From positions 17,769,001 through 17,833,000 of the forward strand of contig NC_079365.1 in the NCBI RefSeq assembly GCF_021018895.1: DNA of 64,000 nt. The letters are read 5' to 3'. Under the pieces are notes generated by a model, which ran no database searches, was not told where the DNA came from, and saw nothing but the letters and a program-made list of their open reading frames with translations. The translations under genes were made by a program, and so were the position numbers. The stretch comes from Seriola aureovittata. Lineage: Eukaryota; Chordata; Actinopteri; Carangiformes; Carangidae. Within the stretch, counting starts at the first letter, position 1; every line of letters starts with the position of its first letter. This document shows positions 1-12,570 of this stretch, in pieces.

Positions 1-288
1 AAGTGGTGGCCTTAAGGGCTCAATGCATTGCAATAAAAGAAAACACAGAGAATCAAATCAAATTAAGTCACACAGAAAACGACAGCATGTGCTGCAAACA
101 GAAAAAACACAACCAAATATAAAAATGCGACAAGTTGCACAGAACAAAACGGAACTAAGTTACAAAGCTACAGTGCATTTTAGGCTCCATTAAACACATA
201 CACTGTTGAACTAGAGAAATTATTTTCCTCATTTGCTTGATTTATCTATTTACATGTGCTTTCATAAGTTGAAGGGTATTGCGCTTTA
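1..288. other. non-coding, nothing recognised
   Basis: AT-rich sequence with no credible open frame, splice pattern or repeat that I recognise. Confidence 0.5.
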
Positions 289-590
289 TTAAAGGGTGAA
301 CTCCAGTGATTTGGTTTGTAGTGTTGCACTTCCTGGTGCAGCACATGCCAAGAAGATATTTTGACTTATAGTCCCTAGTATAGGTTAAGCTCCAACAACT
401 GATCCTACACTTCCCATAATGCAATCCAAAAACCTTGATGACATCATCATGGTTTTCTTGGATTATTTTTTTCACACTTGGGCTCCCTTCAGAGCCAAAG
501 ACAACATTATACGACTGTTTTCACAGACTCAGTTATACTCCACATAGCAAATAAACTTAATGTGTAAAATTGGTGGAGTGCCCCTTTAAA
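289..590. mobile_element. short non-autonomous DNA element (MITE-like) with imperfect terminal inverted repeats
   Basis: The left end reads TTAAAGGGTGAACTCCA and the right end, read on the minus strand, begins TTAAAGGGGCACTCCACC, so the termini are imperfect inverted repeats of about 17 bp around a 300-bp body with no coding capacity. The right terminus resembles a very common fish repeat end, recognised from general knowledge rather than a search. The open frame on the minus strand at 242-475 runs through this element and its flank and is not a gene. I could not define a target duplication with confidence. Confidence 0.6.
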
Positions 591-3500
591 TCTCAATTTC
601 AAATATGACAGGGTATCTCTTTCAGTTTAGATTTGGTGTGGTTTGGCAGAGCAGATGGACAGCTGTCACACATCGGGACACATTAAACTTATTTCCTCTT
701 CACAGTAGCTAAAGGGAACTCCCTGGGCCCACAGTGTCCCGTTAGTTGTGTCAGATTGTCCCTCGAGACCCTCATTAGCAGGGCAGTGATGACTGAGACT
801 GAGTGAGAGCTGTGTGGTGGAGGTCCACTGGGGCCCCCGTGGTTGGCGACCATGCCAGTGAGTTGGTCTGGGCAAGAGCAGGGGGGCAGTGGACTTGAAA
901 GAGCAGGGGACATGGTGGGTGCGGAGAATCTCTCCAGCGGCCCTTTTAGCCCAGATCAGGTGTCAACACCGCATGCCAGAGTTTATATAGCATCGGGCAA
1001 CAAGTTGTGAGGAAATCCGATCCTCATAGAGGCAGCGGGTTGGCTTTCCTCACACTCAGGCAGCCCTGTGGCTAGCCACCGAGCCACGGTTACCCTACTA
1101 CTTGGGGTTTGCATTACCTCTTCAATAGTGCTAAACCATCCCTCCCTCACCTCTTGTCCCCCCCCCTCCTGTACAGCAACTCTCAGGTTTCATAGACACC
1201 GCTGGTAAAACCCTCTGACGACAGCCCTGTCGGCGGTGTATGAAGCAGAAAGAGGATCATCTGACTTGGGCCGCTCCCTGGACCTGGTGTGTGTGGAATG
1301 CTCTGCAGAAAAGAGAGGAGGACATCACCACTTCTAAGAGGAGGACACCGCTACATCAGACGCTCCTCTCATCTCTGCATGTAACACAATCTCTCCTCGT
1401 TTACCGTGGCAGAGCAGGGGGCTCCTCGACTCAGACTGAACTTGTACCCCCTCCCTTTACCACACATCTGACTCCTTCCTATCAATGTGTATCAGGTCAG
1501 AGCAGGCTTGGTTTATCTCTCCAGATGAATGGGAAAGATAAAGCAGATCTGCATTTGTGGTTTTATGGAAATGGCAGGCTAATAAAATAGAAAAAACTTG
1601 ACTCTTGATCGTCATGACAATTACTCATCTTTTCCCTGAATGATGTTCATTATCGACCTGCAGTATAACCCGCACTGAAGGAGAGACAAGAGGCATCAGC
1701 TGGCACTGGCACAAGAGGTGTCCTGAAGAGTCATATCTCCACGGGCAACTTGGTATAAACAAACAGAAGCACTAGCTATGTTTACAGTGGCCTTATAACA
1801 ATAAGATAACTGCAATATAAAACAGACAGATTACTGATGTCAGGGCATATCAATCATCTAGAAAATAAAGGAGGTGGGAATGTTTTTTTTTTTTGTGATT
1901 TATGGGAATCGTCCTCATGGGAATAAATCAGTTTTATTGGTGATGCTGTGTTGAGTGTGACGACTTCTCCATGATACTCATTTATATCTGTAGAGGGAAA
2001 ATCTCAAAATCTGGCAAGACACTGCCCGATTCACACTCTCTGAGCCTGGTTGTTGTTATGAAGCGAGTATTCCCATGATGCTTCAGTGTATGTGAGCTCA
2101 TTCGGGATTGCGATGAACTGTTTTGCTTTTGCTGCTAAGTAAAGAATGTCCTGATAGAGGGAGATGGATGAGCTCTGTTTTAAGAGTGAGAATAAGTCTT
2201 CTCCACTTTGAAAAATGACCCATATTCTCCTCAGAGAAAGTTGGACTAAGAGATATGGGCATTCCTTGAGCTGGACTTGATATAGTATAGTCTGACATAT
2301 CTTTAAAGTCCCCTCCAGTTTTATTGGAGTATATCATGTTATCAGTTGTACCAGGCACCCGAAGTGAAACATCCTACTTATTCTAACAGGAGGATATGGA
2401 AGATTTATTAAAAAGGACTATTAATAGTTTTATCTGATGACAAATGCTTTCACAGATGCTGCATATAGCACTGAAGAACCTTCTCTGCTCTTGTAAACAA
2501 TCTTCTCTTGTGTGACAGCATCCCTGACAGGAAGCCTGGTAAACACTCTTTAAAGTAATCCAAAATAAATGATCCTCATTTGGAGATGTAGTTTGGATGT
2601 TGTAAATATTGCTTTAAAAAGGTTTACACACGGAGGTGAGAGTTATTGGTTTATGCAATGTGAGGCTTGTAATGTGGGCCTCCGAATACAGCAGATAATA
2701 GAACCTCACAGTCACTCTCCAGGTGATATATTATCCTACCAAAATATTTGTTTCTGCCTCTTGTTAACAACCTCCTCTTTGTGTTTACTTTGCGTTAATG
2801 TGGCTTACTTTAGACTGCGACACCTGGGTGACCAATACAATTCAGGACAGCTGTATATCATTGTTTAAAAGCCTCTCTTCAATTTACCAAAGCTTTAACA
2901 AGCACAGAGGAAGATACATACTGACTTTAACTTATCTGTCCTCCTTGACGTAAAAAAACCAGTATAGCGGTGATGTGCAGTGACTATTACAGATAAGCAA
3001 GCAAAGCTGAGCAACCAAACCGCAATTCAGCTGTTTAATACACATCAGCAATGTGCACCAGACTAAAACATACCTTTTCATGACAGTAGTAGTAGAAAAT
3101 TCAGGGCCTGTCCTGTCTTGTGATTTTGTGCTGAAAATGTCTCTCCTACATCGTGTTGCTTTCTGCCTGGACATCCTCACCTTTGTCCTTCCTGGTTGAA
3201 GAAGTTTTAGGATTATTCTACTGAAGTGACAGTAAACATATCAAATGTGCAGTATGGAGGAAAAATCTAAAAATCACTTCTATCAAAAATATTTACCATT
3301 AACTGACAATGACACACTCCAGGGACAATGCATAATCCTGCTTACATGGGGAGACGTGGGAACTTGGGTCTTGAGGAGTTGTAGCAAACAGCCTAAAACA
3401 TACATACATTCACTGCTACGTTCACAGCTACACTGCTAACCTCTAATTAACTAGCTCCCTGCTCCAGTCGCCAGCCTCACCACTCTCCTGCTCTCTCTCT

Positions 3501-3929
3501 CTCTCTAAGCACACAACCTACTTCCAAACCAACTGGGCTATTCCTGAAAGGAGCTGCTCTACTTTTGGAACAATATTCTGTCTTAAGCCTCTGAAACTTA
3601 CTGACAAGAGGTTATAATATGCATTATAAGGAGCAGTACAACTTCAGGGCAGACTAGAGGCTGCAGTGAGTCGCTATGTGAAAATGACGAGACGGGCTGC
3701 TACAGGCCACAGCTAGCTGCTAGCGTGCTAATTTCAATAGAACAAAAGACATGATAGAAACAAGAGTTGACACTGGCGTTGCTTCCCACCTCTGGAGACA
3801 TCTCTTGCTGAGTAAAAGAATAAGGTTTAATGCTGAACTCTCAACATTTCTTCTAGACTGGTAAGTAAACAACTGTTAATGCTAACATTAACTATGTAGT
3901 AATAATAAATCTTACAAATAGCTTCTTTA
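591..3929. other. non-coding upstream DNA
   Basis: This stretch holds several chance frames (for example 689-913 minus and 1240-1590 plus) that show no recognisable domain, no compelling splice context and no sustained coding-like composition. A T run lies at 1883-1894 and a short CT tract near 3490. The moderately GC-rich part at about 700-1100 is the only piece that stands out by composition. Confidence 0.45.
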
Positions 3930-4160
3930 AAGGAATAGTTCAATGTTTTGGGAAATACACTTAGTCAGCCCTTGCAAAGAGAATTGAATGTCAGCCCCAC
4001 TCTAATATCAGGCAGTTAGCTTAGCATAAAGACTGGAACACTCGAAATGAAGAGGAACAACTAGGCTCTGTCCGAAACATAACATAATCCACCTAACAAC
4101 ACCAAAATGTACATTTCTGTTAGTTTTCACTGGTTGCTAGGCAACCTCACGGTGATGACA
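3930..4160 (+). repeat. dispersed teleost repeat, copy A (AAAGGAATAGTT... / TTAGCTTAGCATAAAGAC family)
   Basis: The copy starts with AAAGGAATAGTTCAATGTTT, continues through GGGAAATACACTTA, has the diagnostic core TTAGCTTAGCATAAAGACTGG near 4016-4037 and ACTAGGCTCTGTCC near 4059-4072, and ends near TGGTTGCTAGGCAACC at 4131-4146. The same core occurs near 5.8, 23.8 and 58.3 kb, which establishes a repeat family inside this window. I know similar sequences to be abundant in percomorph genomes. It is non-coding. Confidence 0.75.
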
Positions 4161-5789
4161 AAACTCCAGGGATTAAATTATTTGCACCCAGACCAGAAAT
4201 ACATGCCCTCTTGTAAAACTCCAACTTGTCAAATATGAGAGTTGCATGGATATTCTCACCTAACTCTCAGCAAGAAAGCAAAAGAAAAAGAGTGTGGTTT
4301 CCTAAATGTAGAATTATTTCTGCTGCTAAGGAATCTAAACTAAACTATGAAAAGAACGTGTCACAGTGGATAAACGGATCAAAATACTTCCTTAACATGC
4401 AAACATTTTGGAGAGGTAACCTTGACAACAGATGCAAGAGTTGGTGGCAAGGTGGGTCACGCGTGACTGAGCGGAGATGATAACCTGTAACCATATAGCG
4501 TGTCGTCTCTTCTCTGGACGTTGCGTCTGAGCCTGGATTTCACCCAACTCACTCACAGATAAGAAGTCTGAGGAAATCAAAACAAAAACCTGTATCAGAT
4601 CTCCCCCTTCAGTCTGTCAGCTTTACCAGAATGGCCACCGATAAGGACAGTCCATCATGCAATAAAAAGCAACAACATCACTGCGTTGTCTGTCTGCAGG
4701 AGTCTGCTTTCTTCTTCCCTAGTTCCTTTTCCAGTAAAGTCGCAACAAACAGATGAGAAGGCAGACAGCTTGGGAGCCTGTGAAAGATAAAACATGAAGT
4801 GCATTCATATATTCTTTTTGTTATCACATTGCAAGCTTTCCTTATACCTAAAACACACTGAAAGTTGGTGAGTTTAAGGTTTCCCTCTCAAACATTCTCA
4901 GATATAATAATAACCATATCAGCATCCCAATATGATCAACTCTGTCAGCATGAAAGAGCCTTGCGTGAAATGAAATCTGGGTGCTTCGAATGTTATCCGG
5001 GAGATCTAACTCAAATACCCCCATCCCCTCCATGCAACAACAAAGGGATGCGCTTCTGATAATCTGTATTCCGTGCATTGACAGTGAAAAGGAGGTGATG
5101 GTGGTGGAGTGGGGGGCAACAAGTGAGTTGAAAGCAGCAGGAGCATCTTTAGCGGCTGTTAGACATTGTTTTGGGAGGTGGGGGGGGGACTTTTGTTTGA
5201 AGTGTGAGATAAGAAAAGCAGATCAGAAAGGAAAAATGATGAGAGTCCAGCAATATACCCATGAAGCAAATAGCGTGCAAAGCAATGGCACAAAAAAAAC
5301 GAAGGCATGGCCTCCATAGACATGGAGGTTATATCCAGAAATTAAATGAGACAAAGACATAATCATGACGTAAATACAGTGAGTGCAGCTGGGATAGAGC
5401 ACTGAAAGTCTATAGACAACTATAATTTGTTTGCCCACAACTGTGGGGGCACACAGCTGATTGAGGAGGATGCCATTTCAGACCCTCAAATACACTCAAC
5501 ATGGGTTATTGGTCTTGTCACTTTGGTTATGTGTAGTATTTGTTTTCTGTAGATGGCATTCAGTGTTGAGGGGCTGTATGGGAAGCTGGGAGGTTACAGG
5601 CCCCAGTTCTAAATGTCAGTCTAGATAAGGACTGATATGGTAAATGGTGACATGTTTGGGGGAACTGGTGACAAAACTAGTAAATTATTGAAGGGCGGCG
5701 TCACTTTCATTTGTATTCTACCAAACAAGGAGGATGTCAGACTAAACATAGCCCTCACTTATAAACACCTGAACACGGACGCCACACTC
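4161..5789. other. non-coding upstream DNA
   Basis: Overlapping short frames on both strands (4226-4480, 4848-5078, 4981-5319) have no recognisable domain. A G run lies at 5179-5188. No splice-supported exon is visible. Confidence 0.45.
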
Positions 5790-5925
5790 AAAGGAATAGT
5801 TTGCAGTTTGGGAAATACGGTTTCTTGCCTAGAGTTAGATGATAAAGACTGATACCACTCCGGGCTGGTTAGCTTAGCATATGACAAAGACTGGAAACAG
5901 AGGTAAACAGCTAGCCTAAAACATT
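5790..5925 (+). repeat. dispersed teleost repeat, copy B (same family as 3930-4160)
   Basis: It reads AAAGGAATAGTTTGCAGTTT, then GGGAAATACGGTTTCTTGCC, AGAGTTAGATGATAAAGACTG, ATACCACTCC, GGTTAGCTTAGCATATGAC and AAGACTGGAAACAGAGGTAA, ending in CAGCTAGCCTAAAAC. This is the better preserved 5' half of the family and is collinear with copy A. The right boundary is uncertain. The open frame at 5637-5852 extends into it and is not a gene. Confidence 0.75.
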
Positions 5926-7159
5926 GGACTAGACTTTTTAAAGACTACAATTAGAAAATTATTTCTGATTTGATAAAAGAATTAATATGTTTAGAGCACT
6001 TGTTCAGCTCTCTGCAGCCAGGAAATGCATGCAAGTCCATCACTTGTACATTTTGCTACCAGCTGCTGGATATGTAGTCATTGGTGCTTCCAATAAGTCA
6101 TGACTGCTAGTAAATGGACTGATGTCTCAGGTCAGACAGATACGGGAGGTGGGACTATAAATTCTTCCTGCACAGTTCCCTTAACATATTACAACTTTTT
6201 ACATGTAATGTCTAGAGCCAAATGGATGTGCTCCAAGTGACATTATAGGTTTCCACAATGTTATCCAGTTCTCAAGACTCCCATTAAAGCTGAACAACTG
6301 TTGCCAGAGATGAAGAGAGAGCTCAACGCCAAGATAAAAAAAAAAAGGCCTTGTGCTTCATGCTCTAAAATGAAGGAAAGAAAGAGGAAGAGAGTATTTG
6401 AAAAATGGATGCAGGGTCGTGGGAAGCTTCTGTCATTGCTGTGCAGATACTTTAGAACTTGAAAGTTGTCATGAGAAGATGTAGCTGTTACACTGTGCAG
6501 ATGCAGAGACAGAAATGTGCAAGGGGCTAACAGGGAAATATTCTCAGACTTTCCCCATTTCTCTGTTTTGATTAGAAACATTTTGATTTCATTTGAAAAA
6601 ACAGTGTCACTACTCCTGACATTTGGAATCCATATTGTTCTCATTATGGCAGGAGCGCACTCTGTAGTCATGATTCTTTCTTGGCGTGGATCGTACTTCT
6701 AAGATATTTATTTTACATTGTCATAGTATGGCTTTGTCAAAACAATAAAATCCACCCAGTCTCCTAAGAATCATGTCCATGTTGGACTGGCCCGCACCTC
6801 ATAATGCCAACATTCAGTGCCAGTGCAGGAAGTTGTATGTCTTTTAGCAATGTGGGGAGTAAAGCAGACTTCAGCTCTGTGTGAAACAATGCAGCAGGCC
6901 TGCCAAAACAAAAGCGTCGCCAAAATGCAGGGTCAACTTTTGCCACATCTCAACACAATGTCATCCAGCAAGGTGACCCATCAAATACATGCGAGTAAAT
7001 TAATGTCAGATTACTTTTTAACACGAACAGAGTATTTCTATTGTTTATAACGCAATGCATATGACGAAAAATAAAGTAATTGACGCTGTCATAACTTTGA
7101 AAGGTTGTAAAATCCTGTCTCACTGTATTATAAACTGTTGTGCAGTGTTTTAGTGTCTG
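5926..7159. other. non-coding upstream DNA
   Basis: Nothing recognisable. The minus-strand frame at 6261-6671 includes a low-complexity A-rich stretch and has no domain signature. Confidence 0.45.
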
Positions 7160-7164
7160 ATAAC

Positions 7165-7526
7165 TGTCATGTTTTGCCATGGCAGACACTTTTTGTTAGT
7201 TTTATTTTGGACTTTTTGCACTTCCTGTTTTATTTTGTAATTGGTTTCCATGTGTGTCAGTGTTTTTGCTTCCTGTCTTGGTCCTGTGTCTGTGGTGATT
7301 GTCTGCCCCGCCCTGATGTGTTTCACCTGTGTGCAATCACCTCTGCCTCCTGTGTCTATATAGTCTCTGTGCTCCCCTTTGTCTGTGTCAGTTCGTCTTT
7401 TTAGTTCAGGGTTTGTTCACGTCTGATTACGTCTGTTCATGTCTGATTTTGGTTAAATAAACCTGCCTGCACCGTCTCCCATGTGTTGGCTGCGTTTGGG
7501 TCCAACTTACCTCAAAACTCGTGACA
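7165..7526 (+). mobile_element. solo LTR of an LTR retrotransposon (probably Ty3/gypsy-like), with 5-bp target duplication
   Basis: The 362-bp element begins TGTCATG and ends CGTGACA, giving TG...CA ends within a short inverted repeat (TGTCA/TGACA). It is flanked by the perfect direct repeat ATAAC at 7160-7164 and 7527-7531. Inside are a TATA-like TCTATATAGTC near 7355 and an AATAAA polyadenylation signal near 7456, in the order expected for U3-R-U5 on the + strand. No internal gag/pol lies beside it, so it is a solo LTR left by recombination between LTRs. Family assignment is inference: a 5-bp duplication fits gypsy, Copia and retrovirus-like elements. The frame at 7138-7404 is a shadow of it. 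Confidence 0.85.
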
Positions 7527-8697
7527 ATAACCCTGTAAACGTATGGATCTGTAAGTCAAACTGGATTTCTTGGATTGCCTTTCATTGTATCACCAGTACC
7601 TGACCTCACCAGCGCAGCCCCTTCTCGTTTTTTGAATGCAGGGCTGTTTTCAATCTGAACACCCACTAAGGATGTTGGGCTGGGGGAGAGGTTAGCAGAG
7701 ATCTGCAATTTGTGTTTTTTCCCTAACCTTTACCAAGTGTTGGAGTTTCCTAACCTTAACCACACATTAACCACAGTGTCATAACCACCATCTATCCATA
7801 GCCTTACCATATAATAGTTGCCATGCATAGATATTGTAGATAACAAAAAACATTGTCATTGAATGCAAATTAGGGGTTTTGCAGAATCGTGCAATGTTGA
7901 TGTTCTTGTCTGCTAAAATCCCATCAAAACTGCCACATTATGCAAGGATAACATACTGGTCCGATTTCAACAGAGCAAGTGTTTGTGGGGAAATTTCCCT
8001 ATAGTGCAGCCAAGGCTCAAAGAGGGGGAAAAAAGGGAAATCCCGACAAGTTTTGGACATGAAAGTGCAATTTTCTAGTTAAAATCATTAGTAAAAATAG
8101 ATTTTTTGAATCAGGAGACACCAGTTAACCAATTTTCAAACAGTGAACAAATATTAACTAAGTGGGCTCTAATATTTCAACATAACTATATGTTGAACAT
8201 GTGCCAACTGGACATGGGCAGCTGAAAAAACAGCTTTATTTTATTCAGTGGTTGTGAGTCGATGAGACTGTATTTCAATTTTCTCTCTTCATTTTTAGGT
8301 ACAGAAGACAGAAAAATAAAGACTTACAATAATGAAAAAATACAATGATACTGAACGTGGTGCTCCCTTCACAGTGGTATAAAAGGCTTGTAAAAAATTA
8401 TGTAGATGTGGAAATGGTTTCTCAATTTTAAGAGAGAAATGAGCCACCCAGATCTGAAGTCATAAAAGAGGGTTTCCTCCACTCTAAATGAGGCTCCATA
8501 GCTCTTGGAGCCTGAGAAACACACTCTTGATTTATAAAGTCCATGTTGAATGTCACTGGATGCAGAATTCAATTAGAGCCAGACCTTTTGCCTCTGAATA
8601 ATTATCACATGTAATTTCTGCGTGGGGGCCTCAGTTCACTTACCGCTGCTCTGACTGACAAGCACCCCTGCAGACAGAGAACTGGCTGAGCAAACAC

Positions 8698-8710
<13 letters not shown>

Positions 8711-8742
<32 letters not shown>
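8711..8742. repeat. (CA)n microsatellite
   Basis: An uninterrupted CA tract of about 16 units, preceded by an imperfect CATACACATA segment. Confidence 0.95.
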
Positions 8743-8746
<4 letters not shown>

Positions 8747-9309
8747 CAGTGAAGAGGGAATGATAGAAAGTGCATATTGGACTGGAAGTATTGTTAAATT
8801 TTTTTATATAAGTAAAATTATTTATTTATATTAAATATATGGATCACTATCATTCTATGCATTTTAAATAAATGAAAGTTCCCAATGTAACTTTTTTGTT
8901 AAGTATAATGTTTTTCCTGCACTCATTGTGCTATTGTTTTTTTGGGCTGTGGGTTCTCATTCAGTTTAACAAATGGGGGCTAAGACAATTGTGGCATTCG
9001 GTCAATCTTGGCAGAGTTTTGCGACCGCACAGGCTCTATATAACACCACATGATATGATGTCAAAACACCCAGCCATAAAATAGTGTGACCACCAGTTTA
9101 GTGAGTATTGGACATATAAATACTGGGCTTTATATAAAAGCCTGCAGAAACATATAAAAAAAGACCAAGGCTGTCAAGATGTTGGAGCTGCATACACAGC
9201 CAAATTTCAATTAAACTGTTAAATCAGAGTTAGGAAATTCTCATCTTTCAGTGTGAAATGGCATTTGTTCATACAGACGCACACAAAAGCAGCAAAATGA
9301 GCCACGCGA

Positions 9310-9311
<2 letters not shown>

Positions 9312-9342
<31 letters not shown>
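9312..9342. repeat. (TG)n microsatellite
   Basis: About 15 TG units. It generates the artefactual poly-(CV) and poly-(TH) open frames on the two strands. Confidence 0.95.
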
Positions 9343-9343
<1 letters not shown>

Positions 9344-11559
9344 AAGTGAGTGCTGTGTGGCTCTTTCTCTCACTCTGTGTCTTTGCCTTGCACGCCTGGC
9401 ACTCCAACTATCTGTCTGCTTTGGCTGTGGCCCGCCTGTTGTTTCTCTCCAGGCTCACGCTCTGGAGATAAGGACAGGAGAGGAATCGAGATAACGCACA
9501 GACCCAGACATACCCCCCTTAATCCCCGGAGAGCCAACACTGTGATAGCCTCATTCCAACCCTGATTTAGTGACTCTGACACTACATAATTACCCCGTAA
9601 GCACAGATAATCACAATCTGTATCAATGAGCAATTAGTGTAGACATGGGCTGAAGGCTCCCCTGGGGATGCCAAGTTGGAAGCTTGCAGCGAAGCTCGGA
9701 GGATAGCGAGGGAGCACTGGTGCTCTTACAATTGAGAAAACACTCAGTTTCAACTTTCCTTCCAGACAACGGGTATCGGATAACAATAAATGTTAATTTA
9801 TTTGGGCCTCACATTAGCTGCAGCATCACATTGGTTTGTCTCGTGATACCTGGAAGCCAAATGTGACCTGATCCTTTGTTTTGATGATCAAATTAGGCCA
9901 GCTGTATACTCCTGTAAACAAAAGTAATTTTGGGCAGTTGTCCATGGCTAATGAATGCCGTTGAATATGCTTCAGCAAACAAATGCTTCTCTACTTGCGC
10001 GGGGTCTGTTTGTGTAATGGCAGCCACATCAGCTGGATCGCAAACCAAAGTTAAAACTTTCTCAGTAAAAACCATCTTGACATTAGTGTCTTTTTAGTGA
10101 TTTGTGAGAGAGGCCCCTGTTTTTGTCACCTTGGTCAGATAAATTTTTCTTAAATCCCACCAAGACCCTCTCCTCTGTTCTCTCTCCTGCTGTTAGTGCT
10201 ATCATCCATCCTGTTCCCTAATTCCTGACCCCTCGCCGTCTCGTCAGTGGCCTCCTCCGACTCCAAGACCCCTTTACTTGCAGGAACAGACATAACCCAA
10301 TAAGTCTGTTTACTGCAGTGGTCAAAGGTCAGGCATTTTTACAGACAAGTATGCAGACACGATCGGCTTCTTCTTTGGAAACTGGAGATAGCCCTGGATT
10401 GGTGCACGTGAACACAACATGAAAGTCACTGATAAGGTAGTGGAGCCCATGTCATTTTCTTGCAAGAGATTTAAAGAAAAAACAAAAGGTAACATTTAAA
10501 AAAGTCATCACTGCTATATCTCTGCATCAAAATTACCCTTTCAAATTCACAATTCTCTCTTTGAAATTTAAATTCTTGAATTTATTGTGCTAAATTTCTT
10601 ATTAAGACATGTTTCCCGTGTCAAAACCGGGTTGAGGTGATGATTCTCAGAATAATAAAGAATGTTTTTGGTTTTTGTTTTATGATGAAATTATTTTAGG
10701 TAAGCTGACTTCCCTCATGAGCCTGAATACCTAGTATAAGCTCGCCTGCTCAGCTCTGCTTCAACTTGCTAAAAAGGTTTGAACATTGTATTTAACTGAG
10801 GCACCACCCAGCCATTTCTATTAAGATGACATTTCATGTGGATTGGCCCAAGGCAGGATTTGATCCCTGCAGCCTCTTAAGACAGCCTAATTGAATAGTT
10901 AAAAGGCTGCGCCATGCTAACCATTGACTTTATTGTTCTAATCTAATTGCCTTAATTTTATTTCCCAAAGGTAAACACTGCGTTGGGTTCCACCAGGCAT
11001 TTTCTTTTCACTTACATTTAGTGACGTTCTAGAGCTTTCCAACAAAATCTAATCTCATAAATCTCTCAGATTACAAATTCTGACCCAGAGGCAGTTACAG
11101 TATAATATTATGAATATTCTGAACACTCTTTGTTTTGATGTCATGCCTTTACAGACCAAAGCGCAATAGTTAGGAAAGGAGCTGGAAGAGTGTTTTTTTT
11201 TTTTTCTCCTGAGGTTTAACATTCTCTCACTTCATCCCCTTTTCCCCAGCGGGTGTGTATGTGTGTGTTTGAAAATAAAGTGGCAGCCTGTTAAAATAAA
11301 GAGCCTTATGTAATCATACTCCAACCAGGGCAAAACAATCACAACTCAGCACGGCAGAGAGTCAAAGTTCAAGAGAGACATGTTATTCATTTTTGAAAGA
11401 ATACTCCAGGGTCTTCAGAGAAACTTTGTTAAACAGATGTTCTGTCAAGAAAAAAACAAAACAAACTTACCGCCTCACAGTTGTATGCCTCCGTCAAGCA
11501 GCCAAGTTGCAGGAATTATGGTAACAATCTCACCCTCCTCAGTTACAGCGTTGAATGAT

Positions 11560-11920
11560 GGTCAGAAGTGTTTTTGCAGGACATTGTGATGTCACAGTGA
11601 AGTTGACCTTTGACTATTTAGATACAAAATCTCTTCATCATTTTATTATTTCAGAAATTTGTGTTAAATTGTGTCATAATTAGAGTATGAATTTGTTAGT
11701 TATGGCCAAAAACGTGTTTTTTGGGTTCACCATGACCTTTGAACTTTGACCACCAAAATCTAATCAGTTCATCCCTGAGTCCAGGTGATTGTTTGTACCT
11801 AATCTGAAGAAATTCCCTTAAGGCTGAGATATCACGTTCACGGAAATATGACGTATGGACGGACAACCCAAAAATATAATGCCTCTGGCCCTCACTTGTC
11901 GCCAGCACAGAGGCATAAAT
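11560..11920 (+). repeat. dispersed teleost repeat ending in GCCTCTGGCC...GAGGCATAAA
   Basis: Diagnostic pieces in order: GATGTCACAGTGAAGTTGAC and CTTTGACTATTTAGATACAAA, then GTCATAATTAGAGTATGAAT, TTATGGCCAAAAACGTGTTT, TTTGACCACCAAAATCTAAT, CAGTTCATCCCTGAGTCCA, GAAGAAATTCCCTTAAGGC, GAGATATCACGTTCACGG, GGACGGACAACCC, and the end ATAATGCCTCTGGCC / GCACAGAGGCATAAA. I recognise this as a very abundant percomorph interspersed repeat, and this copy looks near full length on its 3' side. The internal frame at 11696-11908 on the minus strand is not a gene. Confidence 0.8.
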
Positions 11921-12189
11921 TCAGAAATGCATGACCCCGCGACACAGTGTGTGGGAGTGGCAATGTTTTCCCTCTTCCCTCAGCTCTTGAAGCTGACCCC
12001 CAAGGGAGAGGTTATCACTCAACCCAACCTATCACACATACCTGAATCCTTGTGACAACAAAATTATTCACAGTATATTATGTTTTGTATTCCAAATACA
12101 AGTTTTTCCTTTTAAAATTCACAGCGCTCTCTTAAATCAATATTCTTTAATAGTAAGCGTTACTGTTAGGATAATGGACATATCCATCA

Positions 12190-12570
12190 AATGTTGCAAA
12201 AAGTATGTGGGCACCTGAAAATTACACTCTTATGTAATTGTTGAACACAATTAATGGCCTTCACTCCTCCGGAGAGGCTTTCCGCAAGATTTTGAGATCT
12301 GGTTACAGCAATTTGCTCCTATTCAACCATAAGAGCATTAGCGAGGCCAGACAATAATGTTCAGCGATAAGTCCTGGCTCGAGGTTGGCGTTTAAATTCA
12401 TCCCAAAGGTGTTGGATGTTTTGTGAGCTCAGAGCTCTCTGCAGGCCACCCATGTTATTTCATACTCGGAGAACAATTTCTTTATTGAACTGGTTTTGTA
12501 CATCAAGTTGAAGTTGAAGTTGTCAAGACAGACAGAAAAACACAGTTGGAAGCATTCAATCTAACAAGCC
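12190..12570. mobile_element. decayed, internally deleted Tc1/mariner-like transposon fragment
   Basis: The left end GCAAAAAGTATGTGGGCACC resembles the terminal repeat of the abundant fish Tc1-like family. It is followed by collinear remnants of that family, including GGCTTTCCGCAAGATTTTGA, AGAGCATTAGCGAGG, ATTCATCCCAAAGGTGTTGG, CTCGGAGAACAATTTCTTTA and GTTGGAAGCATTCAATCTAA. The distance between the last two pieces is much shorter than in a full element, and no transposase frame remains, so most of the body is deleted. Family recognition is from memory. The exact right end is unclear because the AAAAGGTACGTGGGC near 12602 is in direct, not inverted, orientation relative to the left end. Confidence 0.75.

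Larger units (their letters stand above)
7532..11559. other. non-coding upstream DNA with two microsatellites
   Basis: AT-rich DNA with no splice-supported exon. Between about 7720 and 7790 there is a CTAACCTTAACCA-like stretch typical of decayed fish repeats. Open frames at 9219-9633 on both strands run through the microsatellite at 9.3 kb. A T run lies at 11193-11205. Confidence 0.45.

Noticed and set aside
689..913. Overlapping minus-strand frames in a GC-richer patch
   Set aside because: Two different frames are equally open and neither has a recognisable motif or exon boundary.
1240..1590. 116-codon frame on the + strand
   Set aside because: No recognisable domain and no convincing splice sites. 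A frame of this length is expected by chance in 64 kb.
10800..10925. tRNA-like or SINE-like sequence on the minus strand (AGGGATCAAATCCTGCC resembles a B box; TGGCGCAGCC resembles an A box)
   Set aside because: A full cloverleaf could not be drawn and no poly-A or SINE tail follows. The match may be chance.
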